This document shows positions 28,938 to 38,718 of a stretch of 64,000 nucleotides of DNA, one piece after another. The stretch lies in assembly GCF_042697365.1 (NCBI RefSeq), contig NZ_CP137605.1, one strand, 5' to 3'. Position 1 is the first letter of the stretch, and every line of letters begins with the position of its first letter. The notes beneath the pieces were generated by a model. That model was not told the DNA's origin. It ran no database searches and worked only from the letters and a program-made list of their open reading frames with translations. The position numbers and the translations under genes are program-made. Source of the stretch: Brucella pseudintermedia. GTDB lineage: Bacteria; Pseudomonadota; Alphaproteobacteria; Rhizobiales; Rhizobiaceae.

Positions 28938-30428
28938 TCAGGAGTTTCCGACAGGCAACTGGTTCAGCAAGGCAAACAGAATGGCCGAAAGTATCGCCGC
29001 GGCGGGAACCGTTACCACCCAGGCTGCGGCAATCGTCAGCGCGTGAGAACGGCGGACCAGCTTGCGGCGGCGACGCTCTTCAACCGGGATGGATTCAGGC
29101 GGCAGGGCTTGACGAGCCTTCTTCAACCGGCGTTCCGTATCCCATTCGCGAAAGAACCCGACGCCAAAGATCGCACCGATGGCGATGTGGGTCGAACTGA
29201 CGGGCAACCCCAGCCAACTGGCCAGAATGACGGTAATCGCAGCCGAAAGCGACACGCAATAGGCCCGCATCGGATTGAGCTTGGTGATCTGGTTGCCAAC
29301 CATCCGGATAAGTTTGGGGCCAAACAGGCACAGGCCAAACGAAATGCCACAAGCGCCGATCAGCATGACCCAGAGCGGAATCTCGACACCTTCATTCAAT
29401 GCGCCGGTCTGTGACGTCTGAACGATGGCCGCGAGCGGCCCGACGGCATTGGCCACGTCGTTTGCGCCGTGGGCGAAGCTTAGCAGCGCCGCCGAAACGA
29501 CCAACGGGATGCTGAACAGCACTTTGAGTGACTTGTTGCGATTTTCGAGCCCCTGCGACTGGCGGCGAATGACCGGGATCAAGGTTAGCCAGCTTGCAAG
29601 CCCGAAAGCCACGCCGATCATCAAGGCGACTTCGATCGATATATCGACCAGCTGTTTCAGCCCCTTCATGATGAGATAGGTTGCAAAAGTGCCAGCCATA
29701 ACACCGACAAGGATAGGCACCCATACGCGCGCGGCCGCGATTTTATCTGCACGATAGACAATGCGGGCCTTGATCAGCCAAAGAAAGCCGGCGGCGATGA
29801 TCGCGCCCAGCACAGGCGAAATAACCCAGCTTGCCGCAATGGCGGCCATCTGCGACCAGTTCACCGCCCCAAAGCCAGCCGCAACGATGCCCGCGCCGAC
29901 GACGCCGCCGACAACCGCATGGGTGGTCGAAACCGGAGCGCCGATCCAGGTGGCAAGATTGACCCAGAGCGCCGAGGCGAGCAACGCTGCCATCATCGCC
30001 CAGATGAACATGACCGGGGTTGCAAGCGTATCGGGCGCGATGATGCCGGTTGCAACCGTCGAGACGACATCCGCGCCTGCAATAAGCGCGCCCGCACTTT
30101 CAAAAACGGCAGCAATCGCAATCGCGCCACCCATGCTCAGCGCATTGGCGCCCACTGCCGGACCCATGTTGTTGGCAACGTCATTGGCGCCGATATTCAA
30201 CGCCATGTAGGCGCCAAAGACGGCTGCTGCGACGACGATGAGCATCTGGCTGGAATGACCAAGCAGCATCGCCGCTCCAAGCCCGGCAAGCATGATGAAA
30301 ACAAGAGCGATGCCGGGTGCCACGAGTGGACGGGATACATAGCTCGCCGCCGTTTCCAGCTTGGCGAAGCGGCCAAGGTCACGATCAAGAGTCTCCAGAT
30401 GCCGAGCTTCGAGATCTTCGTTTGCCAT
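28938..30428 (-). CDS. pit: Inorganic phosphate transporter, PiT family
   Basis: The 496-residue membrane protein shows two PHO4 signature halves: NIGANDVANNMGPAVG near residue 80 and SFAHGANDVANAVGPLA near residue 318, each the GANDVAN motif of PiT carriers, plus PVSTTHAVVGG and PVSSTHIAIGA repeats. It takes up phosphate as a metal-phosphate complex with protons. The N terminus (about 45 residues) is cytoplasmic and charged. No PhoU-like partner gene is adjacent, although PiT genes often have one. Confidence 0.95.
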   Translation of the reverse strand: MANEDLEARHLETLDRDLGRFAKLETAASYVSRPLVAPGIALVFIMLAGLGAAMLLGHSSQMLIVVAAAVFGAYMALNIGANDVANNMGPAVGANALSMGGAIAIAAVFESAGALIAGADVVSTVATGIIAPDTLATPVMFIWAMMAALLASALWVNLATWIGAPVSTTHAVVGGVVGAGIVAAGFGAVNWSQMAAIAASWVISPVLGAIIAAGFLWLIKARIVYRADKIAAARVWVPILVGVMAGTFATYLIMKGLKQLVDISIEVALMIGVAFGLASWLTLIPVIRRQSQGLENRNKSLKVLFSIPLVVSAALLSFAHGANDVANAVGPLAAIVQTSQTGALNEGVEIPLWVMLIGACGISFGLCLFGPKLIRMVGNQITKLNPMRAYCVSLSAAITVILASWLGLPVSSTHIAIGAIFGVGFFREWDTERRLKKARQALPPESIPVEERRRRKLVRRSHALTIAAAWVVTVPAAAILSAILFALLNQLPVGNS

Positions 30429-30612
30429 GATTTACTCTTGATTTCTAATAGGGCGCACCGGGTAACGCGGTCGCTGGAGGATCGATCCATTGCAGGAATG
30501 TGACAGGTGTTTAAATGCGGCGATTTTCAAAAGTCAATGATTCGAGTCCGCGCCGGCTGTGAGGTGCTGGCGGGGAAAAGGAAATAAGCCGGAACTAATT
30601 TGTTGCGCGACC

Positions 30613-30640
30613 TTGTTTTGGACAAGATGTGCACCTATAT
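30613..30640 (+). promoter_or_regulatory. Candidate promoter for an intergenic small RNA
   Basis: TTGTTT at 30613-30618 and CTATAT at 30635-30640 with a 16-base spacer. CTATAT is the preferred alphaproteobacterial -10. There is no coding frame of note downstream before the terminator at 30757. Confidence 0.4.
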
Positions 30641-30646
30641 GGGGAT

Positions 30647-30788
30647 CACGGCATTGCTCAAGAGCGCTGGAACGCATCTGTCGCTCGCAATAGCCTTCAT
30701 CGCTTGATGCTTTTGACCACGGATGTACTGGCACTGGTAGGAAAGCGATGATCAGGAAGGTCGGTGCGTTTTCGCCCCGGCCTTTTTT
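30647..30788 (+). ncRNA. Candidate intergenic small RNA
   Basis: The gap between two minus-strand genes (pit and glnII) holds, on the plus strand, a possible promoter and a clear intrinsic terminator: AAGGTCGG (30757-30764) pairs with CCGGCCTT (30776-30783), with an inner GCG/CGC stem, and T6 follows. No plus-strand gene precedes this terminator, so a transcript of about 140 bases is the simple explanation. I do not recognise it as a known RNA family. Confidence 0.45.
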
Positions 30789-30814
30789 GTTGTTTGCGGT
30801 TTTCGGAGAAAATG

Positions 30815-30851
30815 ACAAACGGCCTGCTTGAGGATCGAGCAGGCCGTTTGT
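30815..30851 (-). terminator. glnII terminator hairpin
   Basis: A perfect 14-bp stem (30815-30828 with 30838-30851) around a nine-base loop, eight bases after the glnII stop on the minus strand. A short T-rich stretch follows on that strand. Confidence 0.8.
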
Positions 30852-30858
30852 CCAAAAA

Positions 30859-31899
30859 TCAGGCAGCGAGTGCTTCGTCTTCCGAAGTCGGAACTTCTGA
30901 AATCGTCTTCAGGACCTGCGAAGCGATCTGGTACGGGCAACCCTGCGAGTTCGGGCGGCGATCTTCCAGATAGCCGCGATAGCCATCCCTGACGAACGAG
31001 TGCGGAACGCGGATTGAAGCGCCGCGGTCGGCAACACCGTAGGAGAACTTGTTCCACGGCGCGGTTTCATGCTTGCCGGTCAGGCGCATGTGGTTGTCCG
31101 GGCCGTAAACGTCGATATGGTCCTGCAAATTCTTCTCGAACTGCGCCATGAGGGCCTCGAAATAATCCTTGCCTCCCACTTCACGCATGTATTTGGTCGA
31201 GAAATTGCAGTGCATGCCCGAGCCGTTCCAGTCGGTGTCGCCGAGCGGCTTGCAGTGGAATTCAATGTCGATCTCGTACTGCTCGCAAAGACGAAGCAGG
31301 AGATAGCGGGCGATCCACATCTGGTCGGCGGCGTTCTTTGAGCCCTTGCCGAAAATCTGGAACTCCCACTGGCCCTTGGCCACTTCCGCATTGATGCCTT
31401 CGTGATTAATGCCGGCATCAAGGCAGAGATCGAGATGTTCCTCGACGATCTTGCGGGCGATGGAACCGACATTCTTGTAGCCGACGCCCGTGTAATAAGG
31501 ACCCTGCGGCGCAGGGAAGCCCTGTTCCGGGAAGCCGAGCGGACGGCCATCCTTGTAGAAGAAGTATTCCTGCTCGAAGCCGAACCATGCATCGTCGTCT
31601 TCGAGGACAGTTGCGCGGCTGTTGGACGGATGCGGGGTGACGCCGTCCGGCATCATGACTTCGCACATCACGAGCGCGCCGTTCTTGCGCGCCGGATCGG
31701 GATAGATCGCGACCGGCTTCAACACGCAATCGGAGCTGCGGCCTTCGGCCTGCATCGTCGAGGAACCATCGAAACCCCAGAGCGGCAGTTGTTCAAGCGT
31801 CGGGAAGGCGTCGAATTCCTTGATCTGCGTCTTGCCGCGCAGGTTCGCAGCCGGCTTGCATCCATCGAGCCAAATGTATTCGAGCTTGTACTTGGTCAT
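30859..31899 (-). CDS. glnII: Type II glutamine synthetase
   Basis: From MTKYKLEYIWLDG the protein has 346 residues, the short eukaryote-like GSII form typical of rhizobia, not the 470-residue GSI. Signature residues include the N-terminal WGFDGSST, the glutamate-binding WFGFEQEYFF, and the ATP/metal region WNGSGMHCNFST. It makes glutamine from glutamate, ammonia and ATP in the cytoplasm. A sigma-54 promoter about 85 bases upstream indicates nitrogen control via NtrC. An in-frame ATG at 31947 would add 16 unsupported residues. Confidence 0.96.
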   Translation of the reverse strand: MTKYKLEYIWLDGCKPAANLRGKTQIKEFDAFPTLEQLPLWGFDGSSTMQAEGRSSDCVLKPVAIYPDPARKNGALVMCEVMMPDGVTPHPSNSRATVLEDDDAWFGFEQEYFFYKDGRPLGFPEQGFPAPQGPYYTGVGYKNVGSIARKIVEEHLDLCLDAGINHEGINAEVAKGQWEFQIFGKGSKNAADQMWIARYLLLRLCEQYEIDIEFHCKPLGDTDWNGSGMHCNFSTKYMREVGGKDYFEALMAQFEKNLQDHIDVYGPDNHMRLTGKHETAPWNKFSYGVADRGASIRVPHSFVRDGYRGYLEDRRPNSQGCPYQIASQVLKTISEVPTSEDEALAA

Positions 31900-31983
31900 C
31901 GCTAGTCTCTCTGTGTCATCCTCGGTTGATCGACCACCACAAGTCATGCGGTGTCGCGCGGCTCGGTGTTCGATTTAAGAGAG

Positions 31984-31998
31984 GCAAGGATCGTGCCA
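31984..31998 (-). promoter_or_regulatory. Sigma-54 (RpoN) promoter of glnII
   Basis: On the minus strand TGGCAC is followed after five bases by TTGC, a perfect -24/-12 match. It lies 85-100 bases upstream of the glnII start codon. The rest of the gap up to 32286 contains no convincing gene; a small plus-strand frame at 32030-32287 has no recognisable features. Confidence 0.85.
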
Positions 31999-32286
31999 GT
32001 TTTGAATCGGCTGCATTTTCAGGGCGGAAATGGCAAGCGCGACCGGGCGGACAGGATTCGCGCAATGTAAGCTAAGATTATCTGCTCAAAAAACAGGCAA
32101 AGGATTACAATTTCATCACGCCGGTTATTCAATTTGCATCATCCCGATCCCGCTACATGTCATATGGAAGGAGAAAACCGGGAAACTCAAAGGGATAAAG
32201 CAAAATCGAACAGGCGGACAGAATAAGTCGTTGGACGCTCCAGCCACCATTCTTCACCTTATCCTCAAACAAAAGGGGAGTGACTG

Positions 32287-33363
32287 ATGGCTCGTTCGAT
32301 CAACAGAAAATCGGCTTTTCTGGCAAGTTTAGCGTTGAGTGTTTCGGCAATGACTGTTTTTACGGCCAATGCTGCGGAAATTACCGTGATGGGGTATCGC
32401 GGCGCTTTCCAGGACAATTACGTCAAGGCCGTCATCGAACCGTTCCAGAAGGAGCATCCCGACATCAAGGTCATTTACTACGGTGTGCAGAATGCAGCGA
32501 CATCGCTCGGCAACATGCGCGCCCAGAAATCCTCACCCCAGACGGATGCGGTGATTTACGATCTTTCGGTCGCCAAGATTGCCGATGAGGAGGGACTGGT
32601 CGAAAAGCTCGACCCGGCATCGCTCAAAAATTACGCGGATGTGGCCGATCTCGGCAAGGAACTCGCTGGTTCGGCAATTCCGATCACATATGACACGCTT
32701 TCGCTCCTTTATAATCACGATGCATTTGCCAAGGGTCCACCGGATAGCTGGGAAGCGCTTTGGGACAAGCAGCAAAGCGGCAAGGTCATCATCCCGGCAC
32801 AGGGTGGCGGCGATATTCAGGCCATCCTGCTGACGATCATTGCGAACCGCCTCGCCGGTGAAGACGATTATACGAAGACCGTGGACCCCGGCGTCGACAA
32901 GCTGGTGGAACTGGCGCCGGCCGTGCAGACATGGGAACCGAAGCCCGATGCCTATACGCTGGTTGCAAACGGCACGGCGACCTTGTCCATCGGTTATAAT
33001 GCGCGTGCCCAGTTCTATTTCGACCAGACCGGCGGAAAACTTCAGTCGGTCGGGCCCAAGGAAGGAACAGCCGCGCAAGTGAACGTCATCAGTGCGATTG
33101 CCAACGGCAAGAACCTCGATGCAACCAGGACTTTCATCGATTATGCGATAAGCCCCGAGGCACAGGCCCGGTTCGCCGAGATCATGTTCTATGCGCCATC
33201 GAACACGAAGGCGGACGTGAACGGTGAAACGAAAAAGCGTATTCCATTCATGGACCCGGCCCAGCGTGAAAAGCTGATCCCCGTCAACTGGATGACCATT
33301 GGCGATATGCGCGACAAGCTGCTCAATCCCTGGCGTCGCCAGATCATTCCGGCTGGTCGTTAA
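32287..33363 (+). CDS. ABC transporter substrate-binding protein (polyamine/opine type)
   Basis: A 358-residue protein with a signal peptide (residues 1 to about 29, ending TANAA) and a PotD/AfuA-like type II binding fold (EITVMGYRGAF...). The next three genes give a complete spermidine/putrescine-type importer. The downstream aldolase, amidase and RraA-like genes suggest an organic acid amide or similar compound rather than a polyamine. AGGGGAG lies seven bases before the ATG. Confidence 0.9.
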   Translation: MARSINRKSAFLASLALSVSAMTVFTANAAEITVMGYRGAFQDNYVKAVIEPFQKEHPDIKVIYYGVQNAATSLGNMRAQKSSPQTDAVIYDLSVAKIADEEGLVEKLDPASLKNYADVADLGKELAGSAIPITYDTLSLLYNHDAFAKGPPDSWEALWDKQQSGKVIIPAQGGGDIQAILLTIIANRLAGEDDYTKTVDPGVDKLVELAPAVQTWEPKPDAYTLVANGTATLSIGYNARAQFYFDQTGGKLQSVGPKEGTAAQVNVISAIANGKNLDATRTFIDYAISPEAQARFAEIMFYAPSNTKADVNGETKKRIPFMDPAQREKLIPVNWMTIGDMRDKLLNPWRRQIIPAGR

Positions 33364-33392
33364 ATCCCTACCTCACCCTGAAATTCACGCTT

Positions 33393-33414
33393 CCGCCTCG
33401 TTTCGCCGGGGCGG
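33393..33414 (+). other. RNA hairpin after the substrate-binding gene
   Basis: CCGCCTCG (33393-33400) pairs with CGGGGCGG (33407-33414), one G-T pair included. No T run follows and the ATPase gene begins 25 bases later. Confidence 0.6.
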
Positions 33415-33438
33415 CAACGATCCCTTACAGGTTTCGAT

Positions 33439-34518
<1,080 letters not shown>

Positions 34519-34522
34519 TGTC

Positions 34523-35413
34523 ATGACAGCGATCACATCGACCGACATCATCCCGGCAAAGTCATCGAGGCGCAGGCGCTACAGTCTTGTGGCCGTTGCA
34601 CTTCTTCTGCCGATGGCCTTGATCAACCTCATCGCATTCATCGCGCCGGTTGCGCATCTGGCGCAGATATCCTTCCTGCAGAGCGAAAGCGGCGGTGTTC
34701 TGACGGACCGCTACACGTTCGAAAACTACATTAATTTCTTCACCGACAGCTTCAATTGGGGTCTGGTGTTCAACTCGCTCTGGCTGAGCGCGTTCATCAC
34801 GCTGGCAACCCTCATCTGCGCCTATCCAATTGCGCTTTTCCTGCACCGCGTTTCGCCGGTCTGGCGCAACTTTCTTTTCGTGGTGACGGTCTCGCCGCTG
34901 CTCGTCAGCAGTGTGGTGCGCACCTATGGCTGGATGGTGCTTCTGGGCGATCAGGGGCTCGTCAATGGAGCCTTGATGAACCTCGGCATCATTTCCTCTC
35001 CCATCAGGCTCGTCAATAATACGCTCGGCGTATTCATCGGCATGGTGGAAATCCTGATCCCCTATATGGCGCTGTCGCTGATTGCCGGTTTCGGACGCCT
35101 GAACGCCTCGCTTGAGGAGGCCGCTGCATCGCTTGGCGCCAATGCCTTCACGCGGTTTCGCCGGATCATCCTGCCGCTCACCTTGCCGGGTATCGCGCTT
35201 GGCTGCCTGCTTTGCTTTGTGCTGGCGATCAGTTCCTTCATCACGCCGAAATTGCTTGGCGGCGGGCGCGTGTTCCTGCTGGCGACGGAAATCTACGATC
35301 AGGCCGTGATCCAGCTTGAATGGCCGCGCGCTGCCGCAACCTCCGTCATTGTCCTGATCATCTTCGGTCTCGCCTTGATGGTCTATTCCCGCATCGCACG
35401 TCGCATCGACTGA
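34523..35413 (+). CDS. ABC transporter permease (PotB-like)
   Basis: A 296-residue permease with six predicted membrane helices; the EAA loop is seen at LNASLEEAAASLGANAFTRF. I chose ATG 34523 because GGAG stands seven bases upstream; the in-frame extension to 34448 lies inside the ATPase gene. Half of the importer channel. Confidence 0.92.
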   Translation: MTAITSTDIIPAKSSRRRRYSLVAVALLLPMALINLIAFIAPVAHLAQISFLQSESGGVLTDRYTFENYINFFTDSFNWGLVFNSLWLSAFITLATLICAYPIALFLHRVSPVWRNFLFVVTVSPLLVSSVVRTYGWMVLLGDQGLVNGALMNLGIISSPIRLVNNTLGVFIGMVEILIPYMALSLIAGFGRLNASLEEAAASLGANAFTRFRRIILPLTLPGIALGCLLCFVLAISSFITPKLLGGGRVFLLATEIYDQAVIQLEWPRAAATSVIVLIIFGLALMVYSRIARRID

Positions 35414-35431
35414 CCGGCAAGGAGAAACGAG

Positions 35432-36223
35432 ATGATTGGTTCAACTTCATTGCCATTTCGCCTTTTGGTCGGCCTGCTCTATCTGTTTCTGCTGGCCCCC
35501 ATTCTGGTCGTCGTGCCGCTGTCGTTCAGCAACGACAACTATCTCACTTTCCCGCCGCAGAGCTGGGGCGTGCGCTGGTATGCGGAAATGCTGCAGCACG
35601 AAACGCTTATCCAGGCGTTCTGGATCAGCCTCGGCATTGCATCGGTCGTGACCGTCCTGTCGCTTCTGGCGGGTATTCCCGCGGCCTATGCGATCCGCCG
35701 TTACCAGTTCCGTGGACGCGAAGCGGTGCTGAACCTTTTCACTGCGCCGCTGCTTCTGCCGTCCATCGTGCTTGGCCTCGCCATACTGCTGGTCTTCGTG
35801 AGACTGGAACTGCTTGGAACGTTCACCGGTCTGGTGATCGCCCATCTGATCGTGACAACGCCTTACGTCATCCGCATCATGATAACGGCGTTCTCGACCT
35901 TGCCGCCATCGGTGGAGGAGGCGGCTACGATGCTGGGCGCATCGCCGTTCACCGTGTTTCGTCGCATCACCTTGCCGTTGATGATGCCGGGCTTGGTGGC
36001 AAGTGCGGCTTTGTCCTTCCTCCTGTCCTTCGATGAGGTGGTGATCTCGCTCTTCATCACCGGACCGCGCATGACGACGCTGCCGGTCGAAATCTTCAAC
36101 TATGTCGAAAGCCGCACCGACCCGATGACCGCTTCCATCTCGGTCGTTCTGATCGCGGCGACGCTGCTCATCATCTTCGTCATCGAGCGCACACTCGGAT
36201 TGTCACGCACAATCGGCAAATAA
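35432..36223 (+). CDS. ABC transporter permease (PotC-like)
   Basis: A 263-residue permease with six membrane helices and an EAA loop at LPPSVEEAATMLGASPFTVF. AAGGAG lies eight bases before the ATG. It completes the importer with the PotB-like protein. Confidence 0.92.
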   Translation: MIGSTSLPFRLLVGLLYLFLLAPILVVVPLSFSNDNYLTFPPQSWGVRWYAEMLQHETLIQAFWISLGIASVVTVLSLLAGIPAAYAIRRYQFRGREAVLNLFTAPLLLPSIVLGLAILLVFVRLELLGTFTGLVIAHLIVTTPYVIRIMITAFSTLPPSVEEAATMLGASPFTVFRRITLPLMMPGLVASAALSFLLSFDEVVISLFITGPRMTTLPVEIFNYVESRTDPMTASISVVLIAATLLIIFVIERTLGLSRTIGK

Positions 36224-36249
36224 CCTCCCAACTGAAAGTGACTGCAAGC

Positions 36250-36984
36250 ATGGAAAATATCGCCCTCTGGATGTCGCAACCGCATTTCAGCTATCTCGAA
36301 ATTGCCCGGACCTGCGGCTTCTCATCCTTCGTTCTCGAACTCGAACACGGTACCTTCGACCTGTCGACGCTGGACCAGTTTCTGGCTTTCACCAAGGCAC
36401 AGGATCTCTCCACCCTGACCAAGGTGCTGGCACCGACGCCAGAAGCCATCCAGCAGGCGCTGGACTTCGGATCGGATGGCGTCATCGTTCCGCATATTCT
36501 TGGCGTGGAACATGCGCATCAGGTGACAAAAGCTGCAAAATATCCGCTCGTTGGCACTCGCTCTTATACCGGTGGTCGCATTTTCGGCTACGCCCGCCCG
36601 GCAACCGATGCTTTCGAAAAAGAGAACAAGCGCACCAAATGCTTCGCCATGATCGAGACGGCGGAAAGCCTTGCCGATGTCGAGAAGATCATTGCGCTCG
36701 ATACGGTTGATGGCCTGTTTCCCGGCCCTTCGGATCTAGCGCTTGCGCGGGGGCGGGGAGCCTACGCTTTCAATGATGACGACAAGGCTGACCTGCGCCG
36801 GTGTGCCGCCGCTGCACGCGCTGCCGGGAAGCCATGGATCATGCCCGCCTGGACGGAAGCCGAACGGCGCTTCGCGCAGGAAGAGGGTGCCGCGATGCTG
36901 GTTGTCGCCACCCAGAACATGACGCTTCGCCAAGGCATGGTTTCAACCGTGAACATGCTGAAAAGCGAAGCCCTCGTTGCTTGA
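36250..36984 (+). CDS. HpcH/HpaI-family aldolase (class II, pyruvate-type)
   Basis: A 244-residue TIM-barrel protein with family motifs LELEHG (His33), AMIETAESL (Glu136) and LFPGPSDLA (Asp162). Known relatives cleave 4-hydroxy-2-oxo acids to pyruvate plus an aldehyde. The substrate-binding arginine usually found in the VRVP segment appears here as Lys58 (TKVLAP), so the substrate may differ. The start is uncertain: ATG 36250 gives the usual N terminus, GTG 36238 would add four residues; neither has a strong ribosome site. Part of the 32287-38542 operon. Confidence 0.82.
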   Translation: MENIALWMSQPHFSYLEIARTCGFSSFVLELEHGTFDLSTLDQFLAFTKAQDLSTLTKVLAPTPEAIQQALDFGSDGVIVPHILGVEHAHQVTKAAKYPLVGTRSYTGGRIFGYARPATDAFEKENKRTKCFAMIETAESLADVEKIIALDTVDGLFPGPSDLALARGRGAYAFNDDDKADLRRCAAAARAAGKPWIMPAWTEAERRFAQEEGAAMLVVATQNMTLRQGMVSTVNMLKSEALVA

Positions 36985-37027
36985 CGATCACCTGAACTGA
37001 ATACGCATTCATTCGCTGGAGGAAAAA

Positions 37028-37867
37028 ATGAAGATTAGCCTGATCCAAACGAGCCCGCAGACCGACAAGGCGGAAAACCTGCGCATTACGCGGGGATTGA
37101 TGGAAGAAGCCGTGCGCACGGATTCTCCAGACCTGGTCGTGCTTCCCGAATATTTCGAATATTATGGTGGCAGCCCGGAAGAAAAGCTTGCAGCCGCAGA
37201 GAGCGTTCCCGGTGGCCCTGCCTACAAGATGGCGCAAGATTTTGCCCGTGAGCATAAGGTCTTCGTTCATGCCGGAACCCTGATGGAAAAGGTTCCGAAC
37301 GAAAAGCGCATCTACAACTCCACCTTCGTCTTCAACCGCGAGGGCAGGGAGATTGCGCATTATCGCAAGATCCATATGTTCGACATCGTCGGGCCGGACG
37401 GCACGGCCTACAAGGAATCCGCCACCGTCAAGCCGGGCGAGAATGTCGTCGTCTATGATCTCGACGGGTTCAAGATCGGCTGCGCGATCTGCTACGATAT
37501 CCGTTTTGCCGAACTCTATCTGGAACTGGAAAAGGCCGGTGCCGATGTCATCGTGCTTCCCGCCGCATTTACGTTGCAAACCGGCAAAGACCACTGGGAG
37601 GTGCTGGCACGTGCCCGTGCCATCGAAACCCAGACCTATTTTGCCGCCTGCGGCCAGACCGGCAGCACGGTATCGAACGGCGAGCGACGTCATACCTATG
37701 GCCACTCGCTGGTCTGCGATCCGTGGGGCCATGTCGTGGCGCGCGCGTCCGATGGTATCGGCTTTGTGACGGCGCGTATCGAACGCGCGCAGATTGAACG
37801 TGTGCGTTCGCTTATCCCCATGGTCAGCCATCGCCGCATCGGCAAGCAGTTGCAGGCCTGCGCATAG
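37028..37867 (+). CDS. Nitrilase-superfamily amidase (omega-amidase-like)
   Basis: A 279-residue carbon-nitrogen hydrolase with the catalytic triad Glu41 (LPEYFE), Lys114 (HYRKIHMF) and Cys155 (ICYDIRF). The length and motifs match omega-amidase/deaminated-glutathione amidase (NIT1/NIT2-like) enzymes, which hydrolyse amides of 2-oxo acids. Placed between an aldolase and an RraA-like gene, it probably removes an amide from the imported compound or its keto form. GGAGG precedes the ATG. Confidence 0.87.
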   Translation: MKISLIQTSPQTDKAENLRITRGLMEEAVRTDSPDLVVLPEYFEYYGGSPEEKLAAAESVPGGPAYKMAQDFAREHKVFVHAGTLMEKVPNEKRIYNSTFVFNREGREIAHYRKIHMFDIVGPDGTAYKESATVKPGENVVVYDLDGFKIGCAICYDIRFAELYLELEKAGADVIVLPAAFTLQTGKDHWEVLARARAIETQTYFAACGQTGSTVSNGERRHTYGHSLVCDPWGHVVARASDGIGFVTARIERAQIERVRSLIPMVSHRRIGKQLQACA

Positions 37868-37876
37868 GAGGGACCC

Positions 37877-38542
37877 ATGTATACGATCAATCCCATGCCG
37901 GAACAGGTGCCCGAAAGCGATCTCAAGCTCCTGTCAGGCGTCGAAACGGCTACTGTCGGACACTGGCGGTTCTTCGGCTTCATGCACCGCTCTATCCAGC
38001 CGCTCCTCCCCAAGCGCCGGGTGGTCGGCACCGCTGTCACCATCGCCATACCGGGTCCCGATTCCACCCTGCTTCACCACGTAACCGGAATGCTCCGTCC
38101 CGGCGATATTCTGGTGGTGGACCGGATGGGTGACGACCGCTATGCGTGCTGGGGCGGCGGTGTGACCATCGCGGCAAAGGCCTCCGGCGCTGTAGCAGGC
38201 ATCGTGGATGGCCCCTGCACGGACCTGACGGAAATTGAGGATTCCGATTTTCCGATGTGGGCAAGGGGCATCTCGCCTATCACCACGCGGCTTTATGATC
38301 TGGGCGGCGGTATCAATATTCCTGTCTCCTGCGGCGGTGTCGTCGTCAATCCCGGTGATGCCATTCTGGCCGATGAAAGCGGGGTTCTGGTCCTGCCGCG
38401 TGAAGAAGTGAACGCCGTCGCTTCGCGCGCGCTCGACATACAGGACAAGGGCAAGGCACGCGAAGCGTCGGTGAAGACCGGTCTCAAGCTGGGTGATGTT
38501 TCTGGCGCCACCAAGAAAGTTCTCGCTCACGCGGGAGGTTGA
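37877..38542 (+). CDS. RraA-like protein (possible 4-hydroxy-4-methyl-2-oxoglutarate-aldolase fold)
   Basis: A 221-residue RraA/HMG-aldolase fold protein with GDILVVDRMGD, a Gly-rich GGGVTIAAKASG segment, and IVDGPCTDLTE at 109-119. In aldolases this last motif is VDGxxRD, where Arg and Asp act on pyruvate and metal; here the Asp is kept (116) but Arg is Thr115. Catalysis as a standard aldolase is therefore uncertain; another lyase or decarboxylase role is possible. It starts ten bases after the amidase gene, with GGAGG upstream. Confidence 0.8.
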   Translation: MYTINPMPEQVPESDLKLLSGVETATVGHWRFFGFMHRSIQPLLPKRRVVGTAVTIAIPGPDSTLLHHVTGMLRPGDILVVDRMGDDRYACWGGGVTIAAKASGAVAGIVDGPCTDLTEIEDSDFPMWARGISPITTRLYDLGGGINIPVSCGGVVVNPGDAILADESGVLVLPREEVNAVASRALDIQDKGKAREASVKTGLKLGDVSGATKKVLAHAGG

Positions 38543-38718
38543 TCTGACGGGGCCGGTTGCGACCGGCCCTATCATTTGTGAGATGGAAGATGACTATTTG
38601 CTTATTTTCATCCCGCAAGTGTCTTAGAAGGAAAGGACGAATCTGGTTGCCCGAAGCGCAATAAGGGACTGCAAGAAACACGCGCGGGTGACTGAAATGG
38701 GAAGGAACCTGCCCGTCC

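Noticed and set aside
32030..32287. 85-codon frame before the polyamine-type operon
   Set aside because: Composition is unremarkable, no RBS of note, no domain; probably leader or upstream regulatory DNA.
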